Source of the DNA: Algoriphagus sp.
GTDB lineage: Bacteria; Bacteroidota; Bacteroidia; Cytophagales; Cyclobacteriaceae
NCBI GenBank assembly: GCA_023653075.1
Contig: JAMNXQ010000018.1
Coordinates: 1-40,343, forward strand
Direction: 5' to 3'
Length of the DNA stretch: 40,343 bases
Made by a program: the position numbers and the translations under genes. The notes under the pieces were generated by a model. The model did not search any database. It saw nothing but the letters and a program-made list of their open reading frames with translations, and was not told the DNA's origin. Below, piece by piece: positions 1 through 7,689 of the stretch; position 1 is the stretch's first letter, and the number at the start of each line of letters is the position of its first letter.

Positions 1-49
1 CCACCAAGGTAGTCAGGTGACCAAAATTGCCCATAAAGGTATTCATCAT
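1..49 (-). CDS. ccmF: cytochrome c heme lyase CcmF, N-terminal fragment
   Basis: Only the first 16 codons lie in the window; the gene continues leftward past the edge. The visible start reads MMNTFMGNFGHLTTLV. A short polar start running into GN-x-GH is how CcmF/CcsA-type proteins of Bacteroidota commonly begin. The position directly after ccmC, ccmD and ccmE in the same direction also points to CcmF, the large membrane protein that attaches heme to apocytochrome c in the periplasm. The identification rests mainly on operon position because so little sequence is visible. Two ATG codons stand in tandem, so the start could be base 49 or 46. Confidence 0.6.
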   Translation of the reverse strand, partial: MMNTFMGNFGHLTTLV

Positions 50-74
50 ACGAATTTACTTGGGATATACGCCA

Positions 75-491
75 TCACATTCCAGCCGCTTGCACGTCCG
101 TTTCCTGGTATTTGGAAGGACATTTCATCAGAATTTTATCTGCAACAAATATTTCTTGATCTCGGTAGCTACCAATGACTACTACCTGCTCGGAACGGTG
201 AAAATCTGCTGGTACCGGCTGGTTGTAAAATACCTTTTGCTCCGTGCCTTCGTTGTCAATTAAAAGAAAGGTAAAGGATGTTTTATCCTCCCGAACCTCA
301 ATTCCTGAAACTTTGCCTACTCCATCTTTTTTTAACTTACCCACCACATGGATGGCCTTGTCTTCCCCATCCTGCTTCATTTCGAGGGCAGTATTGAAAC
401 TTTCGTAGCTGCTTGCATCCCCGATCGAACTCAAGATGATGACAATCGCTACGGCAATAATTCCTAAACCAATCAGGTGTCCTTTTTTCAT
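75..491 (-). CDS. ccmE: cytochrome c maturation heme chaperone CcmE
   Basis: This 138-residue protein fits CcmE in length and layout: one N-terminal membrane anchor (about residues 5-22), then a periplasmic OB-fold beta-barrel. CcmE holds heme covalently and passes it from CcmC to CcmF. Classical CcmE binds heme through a His in an HxxxY motif; here the equivalent C-terminal segment is LMKCPSKYQ, so the ligand position is Cys124 followed by Tyr128 (CxxxY). That variant is known from some other bacterial and archaeal CcmE proteins. The gene is third of four in a tight leftward operon: 12 bases separate it from ccmD and about 25 from the ccmF start. The assignment is firm; that Cys124 binds heme is inferred from the motif. 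Confidence 0.9.
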   Translation of the reverse strand: MKKGHLIGLGIIAVAIVIILSSIGDASSYESFNTALEMKQDGEDKAIHVVGKLKKDGVGKVSGIEVREDKTSFTFLLIDNEGTEQKVFYNQPVPADFHRSEQVVVIGSYRDQEIFVADKILMKCPSKYQETDVQAAGM

Positions 492-503
492 GGCAGTAGC
501 CCT

Positions 504-746
504 TTAGTTTGTTTTATTTTTCTCCAACTTGGAAACGCGTCTATCTGTTTGAATCACATAGGCGAGTAGGCCAATGAAAATCAACACGATGATTCCCACC
601 AACACATAAATTTTTCCTTCACTTCGCATGACATCAGCCATCTCTACTTCATTGTTGCTGTAGTCAGCAGCTGTAACGGCGATTTTCTCTTGAGCCTGCG
701 CGGCAAAAGAAATAATTACCAACAGGAATGCAGCTATTTTTTTCAT
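504..746 (-). CDS. ccmD: CcmD-like small membrane protein
   Basis: An 80-residue protein with a likely signal peptide (MKKIAAFLLVIISFAAQAQ), a short acidic periplasmic stretch and one transmembrane helix (about residues 46-66), ending in a charged tail (DRRVSKLEKNKTN). Proteins of this form sit between ccmC and ccmE in Bacteroidota and are called CcmD-like. In proteobacteria CcmD helps release holo-CcmE from the CcmABC complex. Similarity in this family is weak, so the name rests on size, topology and position. The start lies 3 bases after the ccmC stop, so translation is probably coupled. It is longer than the usual CcmD because of the extra N-terminal signal region. Confidence 0.75.
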   Translation of the reverse strand: MKKIAAFLLVIISFAAQAQEKIAVTAADYSNNEVEMADVMRSEGKIYVLVGIIVLIFIGLLAYVIQTDRRVSKLEKNKTN

Positions 747-749
747 CGA

Positions 750-1424
750 TTAATCATTTACAAGATTTTCTTCCACTTCTCGCTCTAGCCTACGGATACG
801 AACACGAACAGTTGCGATCCAAGTTCCCAAAAGTGTCCATGCAATAATGGCAGGATAAAACACCAGTCGGAGTTGAGAATCCAAATCGTAGGCATTGAAG
901 CCAGGATTGCCCCCATTTCCAGGGTGCAAACTATCCGTAAGGCGAGGCAAAATAAAGATCAAGGGGATAAAGGCAGCGAAAGCAAAAAGGTTATACACCG
1001 CGGCAATTCTCCCGCGCTGCTGGGCATCTGAAAGGCTTCCTCTCAAGATGAGGTAGGCAAAATACATGAGCAACCCGATGGCAGAAGCATTCTGCTTGGG
1101 ATCCCCACTCCAGTAATCTCCCCAGGTAAACTTGGCCCACAACATGCCCGTGGCGATACCCAATACTCCAAACAAAATGGCGGCATTCGTAAATTCCAAG
1201 GCAATGTCATCGTGCTTGAGGTCATTGCTTCGTAGGTATTTCACCGAGTACCATGCAGCCACCAGGAGCATCAAGATCATCCCAAACCACATGGTCACGT
1301 GAAAATGGAGCGCGCGAATGGTCTCATTGAGGATAGGAAGCCGAGGGGCATCCAGCAGCAAGCCACCCAAAAGCGTATACATCAAAAGCCCTAGGGTAAG
1401 TATTTTCCACCAAGATTGGCGCAT
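750..1424 (-). CDS. ccmC: heme handling protein CcmC (CcmC/CcsA family)
   Basis: A 224-residue, multi-span membrane protein (about six helices). It carries the tryptophan-rich periplasmic signature of heme-handling proteins, WGDYWSGDPKQNAS, at residues 101-114. Flanking histidines suited to axial heme ligation lie near residues 42 (HFHVTMW) and 167 (DSLHPGNGG). CcmC presents heme to CcmE at the outer face of the inner membrane. It is the first gene of the leftward ccmCDEF unit; ccmA and ccmB are not upstream, where the divergent rlmN begins, so the ABC transporter part must be encoded elsewhere if present. Start ATG 1424 gives the expected short cytoplasmic N-terminus, with a promoter-like TATTTTTG about 25 bases upstream. 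Confidence 0.88.
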   Translation of the reverse strand: MRQSWWKILTLGLLMYTLLGGLLLDAPRLPILNETIRALHFHVTMWFGMILMLLVAAWYSVKYLRSNDLKHDDIALEFTNAAILFGVLGIATGMLWAKFTWGDYWSGDPKQNASAIGLLMYFAYLILRGSLSDAQQRGRIAAVYNLFAFAAFIPLIFILPRLTDSLHPGNGGNPGFNAYDLDSQLRLVFYPAIIAWTLLGTWIATVRVRIRRLEREVEENLVND

Positions 1425-1448
1425 AACAAGGCGTTAGAATTTCACCTG

Positions 1449-1456
1449 CAAAAATA
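1449..1456 (-). promoter_or_regulatory. putative -7 promoter element for ccmCDEF
   Basis: On the minus strand this reads TATTTTTG, matching the Bacteroidota -7 consensus TAnnTTTG. It lies 25 bases before the ccmC start, a plausible leader length. No TTG is visible at the expected -33 distance, so the call rests on the -7 box and position only. Confidence 0.45.
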
Positions 1457-1586
1457 AGGGATATGTTCCTGAATCCCCTTCTTTTTCTGAGAAAAGGAAG
1501 GCCTAAACTCACAATTTAACCTAAGCTGCACTCCATAAATTTTGTGGAGCTTGTGCACCTTTATCCGCATTCCCAATTTCAATCCC

Positions 1587-1594
1587 TACCTTTG
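1587..1594 (+). promoter_or_regulatory. putative -7 promoter element directly before rlmN
   Basis: The sequence TACCTTTG matches TAnnTTTG exactly. Its last base is only four bases before the GTG start of rlmN, so transcription from it would begin at or next to the start codon, giving a leaderless or nearly leaderless message. The -33 position shows CCG instead of TTG, which weakens the call. Confidence 0.45.
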
Positions 1595-1598
1595 TGCC

Positions 1599-2675
1599 GT
1601 GGAACTTCAGAAAAAAGACATCCGGAAATTAACCTTACCCGAACTGGAAGAATTCTTTCTAGCGCAGGGGGAAAAAAAATTCCGTGCCAAGCAAGTCTAT
1701 GAATGGCTCTGGAACAAGTCTATGAAGAATTTCGATGAGATGAGTAACATCTCTCTTTCCACTCGGGAAATGCTCAAAACGCACTTTACCATCAACCACA
1801 TCCGAGTGGACCTGATGCAGCACAGCAGTGACGGCACCATCAAAAATGCAGTCAAACTCTTCGATGACAAGATCGTGGAGTCAGTGCTTATCCCAACCAC
1901 CAAACGGATCACCGCCTGCATTTCCTCGCAAGTCGGATGCAGCTTGGATTGCAACTTTTGCGCTACGGCGCGATTGAAGCGGATGAGAAACCTGAATTCC
2001 GATGAAATCTATGATCAGGTAGTGGCCATCAAAGACGAAGCAGAAACGTATTTTCAGCGACCCCTCACCAACATTGTCTTTATGGGTATGGGAGAGCCGC
2101 TCCTGAACTATGCCAATGTGATCGATGCCATCGATAAAATCACCTCCCCGGAAGGGTTGGGTATGGCTCCCCGTAGAATTACCCTTTCTACCGTGGGCAT
2201 CCCTAAGATGATCCGAAAAATGGCCGAGGATGAGGTGAAGTTTAACCTAGCCATCTCCCTTCACTCTGCGATCAACGAGACCCGTTCCCGACTGATGCCA
2301 ATCAATGAGGTGAATCCGCTGGAAGACCTAGCAGAAGCCTTATCCTTTTGGTACAACCGTACCAAGCGAAAAGTTACTTACGAATACGTGATCTGGGAAG
2401 GAATCAACGACGACGAGCGGCATGCCAAAGCACTTGCCAAGTTTTGCAAGATCATTCCTTCCAAAGTCAATCTCATTCAATACAATCCCATCGATGAAGG
2501 GGAATTCAGACAGGCCTCCCAAGAAGCCGTGGACATGTACGTCCGCGTACTGGAAGGTCAAGGCATCATCGCTAAGGTACGGAAGTCGAGAGGTCAGGAC
2601 ATCGATGCTGCCTGCGGGCAACTTGCCAATAAAAACGAAGTGGCCCAACTTCAACCCTCGGATACTAACCCTTGA
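1599..2675 (+). CDS. rlmN: dual-specificity RNA methyltransferase RlmN
   Basis: A radical-SAM enzyme that methylates C2 of A2503 in 23S rRNA and, in several bacteria, A37 of some tRNAs. The GTG start at 1599 gives 358 residues, normal for the family; the open frame continues 19 codons further upstream but has no family-like sequence there. The iron-sulfur cluster motif CxxxCxxC is C114-SLD-C118-NF-C121. The methyl-carrying cysteine is C339 in the C-terminal GQDIDAACGQL. The glycine-rich SAM contact MGMGEPLLN follows the cluster at about residues 162-170. The gene is divergent from ccmC and is followed after 56 bases by a large exported protein. Confidence 0.95.
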   Translation: MELQKKDIRKLTLPELEEFFLAQGEKKFRAKQVYEWLWNKSMKNFDEMSNISLSTREMLKTHFTINHIRVDLMQHSSDGTIKNAVKLFDDKIVESVLIPTTKRITACISSQVGCSLDCNFCATARLKRMRNLNSDEIYDQVVAIKDEAETYFQRPLTNIVFMGMGEPLLNYANVIDAIDKITSPEGLGMAPRRITLSTVGIPKMIRKMAEDEVKFNLAISLHSAINETRSRLMPINEVNPLEDLAEALSFWYNRTKRKVTYEYVIWEGINDDERHAKALAKFCKIIPSKVNLIQYNPIDEGEFRQASQEAVDMYVRVLEGQGIIAKVRKSRGQDIDAACGQLANKNEVAQLQPSDTNP

Positions 2676-2731
2676 GGCAACCCTATTCTACCAAAATCGG
2701 TATACAACCCGTATACCAAATCAATTTTTCA

Positions 2732-5416
2732 ATGAGAGCGATCCAATCCCTACTTTTTTCACTAAGTCTTCTGATTTTTTCGGTTCCTACCCTAGCTCAA
2801 GAAGCACTTCCCACACAAATCCAAACCTATTTTAAGAACTCCCAGGATGAATTTCCAGTGGAGAAAGCCTACCTCCACCTCGATAAATTCACCTACACGC
2901 TAGGGGATGACCTGTGGTTTTCGGCCTACCTAGTAGCAGGCGGAGCACAGCTACCCAGCCCAATGAGCAAGACCCTCTACGTAGACTTGTTTGACGGAAA
3001 TGGTCTGAAAGTGGCTCAAAAAATTATTGCCCTTGAAAATGGGCGGGGCATGGGGGACTTCAAAATTCCAAATTTTGGAAAGACAGGAACCTACCAGCTC
3101 AAGGCCTACACCACTTGGATGCGGAATTTTGGAGAGGATTATTTTTTCACGCAACACGTACAAGTTGTGGACGGGCTTGGTGGAGCGTTTCTGCCTACGG
3201 TCCGATTCAGCGAAGTCTTACTGGAAAATGCTAGAGTCCGTTACCAAGTCACCTTGGAAGCAGTCAATGCCTTAGGAGAGCCCTTGAGTGATGCCCAGAT
3301 CAGTTTGCAAGCAATCGCAGGGGATGAGGAACTGCACGCCCAAACCATTCAGCTCAATGCACAAGGCACCGCAGAATTTGGTTTTTCCATTGCCAACGCC
3401 CCCCATCCTACGCAGCACCTTGCCCTTTCCTTTGAAGAGAGTCCAGGATATCTGATCACACACAAGCTCAAACTCCCCTACTCCTTGGAGGCTGCAGACA
3501 TCCAGTTTTTGCCAGAAGGAGGAAATTGGATTCTAGGCAAAAAATCAACGATTGCTGTTCGGGCAGTATTCCCAGATGGAACTCCTCTCCAATTGCAGGG
3601 CAGTATCGAAGGAGAGGAAGGCTCCTCCTTTATCACCAATGCTGCCGGTCTTGGCAAACTTGAATTTACACCCCAGCGGGCGGATTATGCTGCCTTAGTT
3701 CAAGACTCGGCATCTGGAATTACACGACGAATTTCACTCCCCAAGGCATTACAAAATGGACTCAGTATCCATGTTCAAAACCCAAGCGATGGAACGGTGA
3801 TCTCTGCCTTAATTCAAGGGGCGGGTGTTCCCGGCAAACTCCTCTTGGTCACCCATACCCGTGGATTGGTCAATTACATGGCAGAAGGAACACTCTCCAA
3901 TGGGGTCTGGGGGGTACGCATACCCAAGAAAAATCTACCGAGTGGAATCCACACGATTGCTATTTTGGATGAGCAAGGCAAGCCTTTGCTGGAGCGATTG
4001 GTTTTTGTCCAAAACAAAGACCAATTAGCTCTGGAACTTAACGCTTCCTCAGAACCACTACAACCGCGTGGGAAAGTAAGCTTGAACCTCAAGACTGCAT
4101 TCCAAGACAGTGTCTCGCAAGCCAGCTTATCCCTCTCGGTAGTGGATTTAGATCAGGTGGAAGATCAAAGTGATTTGCAGGGAACACTTTATTCTCACTT
4201 ACTGCTTACAAGTGACCTGAAAGGAAGTGTTTACCGACCTGGATATTACTTTAGAAAAGACGTACCTCATGCTGCCGAGGAACTAGACTTGGTCCTACTC
4301 ACCCACGGATGGACCCGGTTTGATTGGGAAGATGTGCTTCAAAACCGACTTCCTGATCAAGGCTTCTACATCGAACAGGGGATTACGATTTCTGGAAAAA
4401 TAACGGAGCAGACTCCAACCAAAAAAGGATTGGGGGGCGGGAAAATCACTGCATTGGTAGGGGAAGGTATTGAACTCCTCTCTACCGAATATGGTCCCGA
4501 TGGTAACTTCCTGCTGACCGACCTGCAGTACCAGGATTCGGTATCCGTCACGCTCACAGCAGAAGATCTGCGCGCGCGAAATTTTATCAATCTCTCCATC
4601 GCTGTTCCACAACTTCCATTCACTCAACTAAGTGGTGTGTATCCGGCAAACAGTAGCTGGCCCAAAGGATTGGCAGCCACTGTGGGCGAACGAAACCTAA
4701 TGCAACAGCTCAACTCCAACCTCTTGGAAAAGGAATTGGAAGCCATCACGGTAGTGGCGGAGACGCTTCAGGAAGAGCAGACCCAAGCACGCAAAATCTA
4801 TGGAGAAGGCGATGCTGTGATCAAGCCGGAGGATATTCCCGGAGGACAAGGGTTTATTAATATTTTTCAGTTGATCCAAGGACGTGTGGCCGGGGTACGC
4901 GTCACCTTTGATGGATTCAATGCCACCGTACTTATTCGAGGGGTAGGCTCGGTACAAGCAGGGGTAGAACCGATGTACATGCTCAACAATGTGCCAGTAG
5001 ACGCAAGCACCCTTGCGCAAGTGAGCCCACGGGATGTGGAAAGTGTGGAGGTATTTAAGGACCCTGCCCGAACAGCAATCTTTGGTTCCCAAGGTGGAAA
5101 TGGCGTCATCGCCGTCTACACGAAGGCAGGCACAAGCACCGTATACAGCAATGTGGGAGGGACTTTGGTGACCAAATACAGCGGCTATTCCATCCCACGT
5201 GTTTTTTACTCGCCTAAATACGAAGAAAACTCTCCCGCCAATAAGCTGACCGATAAGCGGGCCACCTTGTATTGGAATCCACTAATTCAAACAGATCAAA
5301 GCGGTAAGGCCTCCCTATCCTATTACAATTCTGAGACTGCAAGCAGGCACTTGCTGATCTTAGAGGGTATCGACTCGCAAGGAAGACTGGGTAGGTTGGT
5401 CAAAGTGATTGAATAA
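2732..5416 (+). CDS. exported macroglobulin-like and TonB-plug protein without barrel
   Basis: The ATG at 2732 gives 894 residues with a clear signal peptide (MRAIQSLLFSLSLLIFSVPTLAQ). The earlier in-frame TTG overlaps the rlmN stop and would hide this signal. The N-terminal part (about residues 35-150, with EKAYLHLDKFTYTLGDDLWF) resembles the MG2 domain of alpha-2-macroglobulin family proteins. More beta-sandwich-like regions follow. At about residues 670-810 lies a TonB-receptor plug-like domain (LIQGRVAGVRV, VLIRGVGS, DVESVEVFKDPA). No 22-strand barrel follows; only some 85 residues remain. Proteins with this order are frequent in Bacteroidota and are often named plug-domain proteins, but their task is not established. 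It is probably periplasmic or tied to the outer membrane. Confidence 0.85.
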   Translation: MRAIQSLLFSLSLLIFSVPTLAQEALPTQIQTYFKNSQDEFPVEKAYLHLDKFTYTLGDDLWFSAYLVAGGAQLPSPMSKTLYVDLFDGNGLKVAQKIIALENGRGMGDFKIPNFGKTGTYQLKAYTTWMRNFGEDYFFTQHVQVVDGLGGAFLPTVRFSEVLLENARVRYQVTLEAVNALGEPLSDAQISLQAIAGDEELHAQTIQLNAQGTAEFGFSIANAPHPTQHLALSFEESPGYLITHKLKLPYSLEAADIQFLPEGGNWILGKKSTIAVRAVFPDGTPLQLQGSIEGEEGSSFITNAAGLGKLEFTPQRADYAALVQDSASGITRRISLPKALQNGLSIHVQNPSDGTVISALIQGAGVPGKLLLVTHTRGLVNYMAEGTLSNGVWGVRIPKKNLPSGIHTIAILDEQGKPLLERLVFVQNKDQLALELNASSEPLQPRGKVSLNLKTAFQDSVSQASLSLSVVDLDQVEDQSDLQGTLYSHLLLTSDLKGSVYRPGYYFRKDVPHAAEELDLVLLTHGWTRFDWEDVLQNRLPDQGFYIEQGITISGKITEQTPTKKGLGGGKITALVGEGIELLSTEYGPDGNFLLTDLQYQDSVSVTLTAEDLRARNFINLSIAVPQLPFTQLSGVYPANSSWPKGLAATVGERNLMQQLNSNLLEKELEAITVVAETLQEEQTQARKIYGEGDAVIKPEDIPGGQGFINIFQLIQGRVAGVRVTFDGFNATVLIRGVGSVQAGVEPMYMLNNVPVDASTLAQVSPRDVESVEVFKDPARTAIFGSQGGNGVIAVYTKAGTSTVYSNVGGTLVTKYSGYSIPRVFYSPKYEENSPANKLTDKRATLYWNPLIQTDQSGKASLSYYNSETASRHLLILEGIDSQGRLGRLVKVIE

Positions 5417-5461
5417 TTTGGGGGATTCCAAGGATTTGGTAGCTTCGCAAAAAATGATGCG

Positions 5462-5938
5462 ATGAAAAATCTTCTCCTAGTCACCTTTCTTCTATTTAGT
5501 TCGAATACTATCCTTCAGGCACAAGAGCAGGGAGATTCGCGACTTCATGTCTTGGGACAGTACGGGTTACGGTTAGATGAACCTGGAATCGGATTGGGTT
5601 GGGAGTATTTTTTTGCACCTCAATTTGGGCTAATGCCAAGTTACACGCAGATTTTCCCAGCTGTGGGGAGAGCGGGCAATTTCAGCGCAGACCTGCGCTA
5701 CTACCTCTCCAAGGACAAGTCACAGGTCTATGTAGTGACAGGCTATAGCTTGACTTCAGAAAATCCCCAACCTGGGATTGCAGGTACCAAGCGTAATCTA
5801 AGTGGTGCGAATGTAGGGGTGGGTGCGGTAGTTCCACTCACCGATTGGGTGGGACTGAGTACCGAATTCAAATTTCAAAGTCAAGGCTTCCAGCAAACCT
5901 ACTTTCGATTTGGCCTAGAATTTCCACTCGGAAAATAA
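5462..5938 (+). CDS. small exported beta-barrel-like protein, function unknown
   Basis: This 158-residue protein starts with a signal peptide (MKNLLLVTFLLFSSNTILQAQ). The mature part is about 137 residues of alternating, aromatic-rich strands (for example VLGQYGLRL, GIGLGWEYFF, FSADLRYYLS, YFRFGLEFPLG), as in small eight-stranded outer-membrane barrels. The last strand ends FGLEFPLGK, close to but not quite a terminal aromatic residue. It lies 45 bases after the plug-domain protein in the same direction and may be co-transcribed with it. No family could be named by eye. Its identity as a real gene is supported by the signal peptide and the strand pattern. Confidence 0.7.
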   Translation: MKNLLLVTFLLFSSNTILQAQEQGDSRLHVLGQYGLRLDEPGIGLGWEYFFAPQFGLMPSYTQIFPAVGRAGNFSADLRYYLSKDKSQVYVVTGYSLTSENPQPGIAGTKRNLSGANVGVGAVVPLTDWVGLSTEFKFQSQGFQQTYFRFGLEFPLGK

Positions 5939-5974
5939 GGTTAGGAAGTAAAAAAATACGAGCGATAGAAAAGG

Positions 5975-6895
5975 CTATTTCTTGCTGTATTCAAACAGCT
6001 TCCTTTTCTCTTCCTTGGTCAAGCCTTCGTAGCCCTTTTCGGCAATTTTATCCAAAATTTTATCCACCTCTTCCTGACTTAGTGCATCCTTAGCGACCGA
6101 CTGCGTTTGTTCAGTCTTTGCCGATCGAGATCCTGTAGCCGTAGAAGTAGCCCTTCTGTAGCTCACTTTAGGAGCTCTTCTGCTGAATAGATTTTCGAAA
6201 AACATCCCTATTTTTTGAATCGGTAGGCCCAAGTCCCAACCTTTTCGCAACAAGAAGATATAGCCAAAGCCGAGCATAGCCCCTCCCAGATGGGCAATTT
6301 CTCCACCCGCATTTTCCCCAATCGAGTTGGCAAAAGAAAGAAGGATATAGAATGCAGCGATGTAGACAATTTTGACCGGCCCTAGAAGAAATAGGAAAAA
6401 GGTCGTTTGTGGGGCAAGGGTAGCAGCACCTACGACCACCGCAAATACCCCTGCACTGGCTCCAAGCATGAGGGAACTGTCTACATTCTGAGAGAAATAA
6501 GGGGCAACATTGTAGATCAAGACATAAAATCCAGCACCAAAAAGACCACCCAAAAGGTATAGGTTGGTCAGTCGCCTACTTCCGATGTATTGATGAACTA
6601 GCTGTCCAAAATAGTAGAGGAAAAGTAGGTTGAACAAAATATGGAAAAGCCCTTCATGCAAGAACATGTAGGTAAAGGGAGCCCAAGGCTGGGTAGCTAG
6701 CGTAGAAACGGAAGCGGGCATCATAATCCATTCCATCCCCTCCTTGTACAGGTCTCCATAGCCACTGAGGGTCAAGAATACCCGCGCAATCAGCAGTACA
6801 AAAAAGGCAATCAGATTGATAGCCAACAACTTGTACAAGCTATTGTCTTGCCGATTGAATGCGTTTTTTAAATTATCCCAAAAGCTTGAATACAT
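5975..6895 (-). CDS. rhomboid family intramembrane serine protease (second copy)
   Basis: Rhomboids cut transmembrane substrates within the bilayer. From the ATG at 6895 the protein has 306 residues and about six to seven membrane helices. The nucleophile motif is GASAG with Ser147, and the catalytic His202 lies in EIAHLGGAMLGFG. The HILFNLLFLYYFG segment holds the conserved H/N oxyanion residues. A charged C-terminal cytoplasmic tail of about 85 residues (KTEQTQSVAKDALSQEEVDK) is additional to the rhomboid core. The stop of the preceding rhomboid is one base before this ATG (TAAGATG), which favours 6895 over the longer frame beginning at 6961. Substrates are unknown. Confidence 0.9.
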   Translation of the reverse strand: MYSSFWDNLKNAFNRQDNSLYKLLAINLIAFFVLLIARVFLTLSGYGDLYKEGMEWIMMPASVSTLATQPWAPFTYMFLHEGLFHILFNLLFLYYFGQLVHQYIGSRRLTNLYLLGGLFGAGFYVLIYNVAPYFSQNVDSSLMLGASAGVFAVVVGAATLAPQTTFFLFLLGPVKIVYIAAFYILLSFANSIGENAGGEIAHLGGAMLGFGYIFLLRKGWDLGLPIQKIGMFFENLFSRRAPKVSYRRATSTATGSRSAKTEQTQSVAKDALSQEEVDKILDKIAEKGYEGLTKEEKRKLFEYSKK

Positions 6896-6896
6896 C

Positions 6897-7688
6897 TTAA
6901 TAGAAGCTATTTCTGTTTCTTTTCCACACGTAGACCAGAATGGCACCCACCACGAGGCCACTCAAGTGCGCAAAGTGGGCGACGTTATCGGAAGGACTGG
7001 TAATCAATATATTGTACACCGTGTACAGGCCATAGAAGGTGACCATGTACTTGGCCTTAATCGGTATGGGCGGAAAGAGCAGAAAGAGCTGGGTATTTGG
7101 AAAAAGCATACCAAAAGCCACCAAGATCCCGAAAAGTGCACCGGAGGCACCGACCATGGGCTGGTTGACTTGCAGCTGCAAAATGGTATTCAAGGTTTGC
7201 TCAGCCCGCTGGATATTCATAGCGTCCTCTGGGTTCCTGCTGTACTGATCCACAAAGTCAAATACTTCTGGCGAAAAGTAGCCCCTGTTTTCAATCACCA
7301 ATCGGTTGAAATATTCAGGATCCGGGTCCGCTTCAAAGGCCAGTACCTTTTCCTCCAAGGTGCGGTATTGAACCAAGGTATACCCAGAGTAGAGCACGCC
7401 AGCTCCCATCCCGCAGACCATCCAGAGGATGAATAGCTTCTTAGGCCCCAAAAACTGCTCCAACAGTGGCCCAAAGATCAGGAGGCCGAAAAGGTTGCTG
7501 AAAAGGTGCCAAAAGTCGGCATGCATAAACATGTAGGAGAGAAATTGGAAGGGCTTGAAGTACGAGCTTTGGATATTGTACAGCGCAAACCATCCATTCA
7601 AGGGAGGGAATACAAAATTAGCCACCAAAAAAACAGCGATGTTGATCAGCAACAGATTTTTAACGACCGGGGTGATGTTTCTAAACAT
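6897..7688 (-). CDS. rhomboid family intramembrane serine protease (first copy)
   Basis: A 263-residue rhomboid with the classical motif GASGALFG (Ser182) and the HxxHxxG-type HFAHLSG (His241) that together make the Ser-His dyad. HLFSNLFGLLIFG (about residues 61-73) supplies the conserved His and Asn of the oxyanion region. An insertion of about 60 mostly polar residues (about 105-165) separates the third and fourth helices and should face one side of the membrane as an extra loop; standard bacterial rhomboids have a short loop there. The start is one base after the mutL stop, and the second rhomboid begins one base after its own stop, so the genes are very likely co-transcribed. Confidence 0.92.
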   Translation of the reverse strand: MFRNITPVVKNLLLINIAVFLVANFVFPPLNGWFALYNIQSSYFKPFQFLSYMFMHADFWHLFSNLFGLLIFGPLLEQFLGPKKLFILWMVCGMGAGVLYSGYTLVQYRTLEEKVLAFEADPDPEYFNRLVIENRGYFSPEVFDFVDQYSRNPEDAMNIQRAEQTLNTILQLQVNQPMVGASGALFGILVAFGMLFPNTQLFLLFPPIPIKAKYMVTFYGLYTVYNILITSPSDNVAHFAHLSGLVVGAILVYVWKRNRNSFY

Positions 7689-7689
7689 G

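Noticed and set aside
1324..1512. A 62-codon minus-strand frame over the ccmC start
   Set aside because: It overlaps ccmC in another frame and its sequence shows no domain or signal; ccmC is clearly the real gene.
6816..7436. A 206-codon plus-strand frame opposite the rhomboids
   Set aside because: Antisense shadow of two well-supported rhomboid genes; composition is not protein-like.
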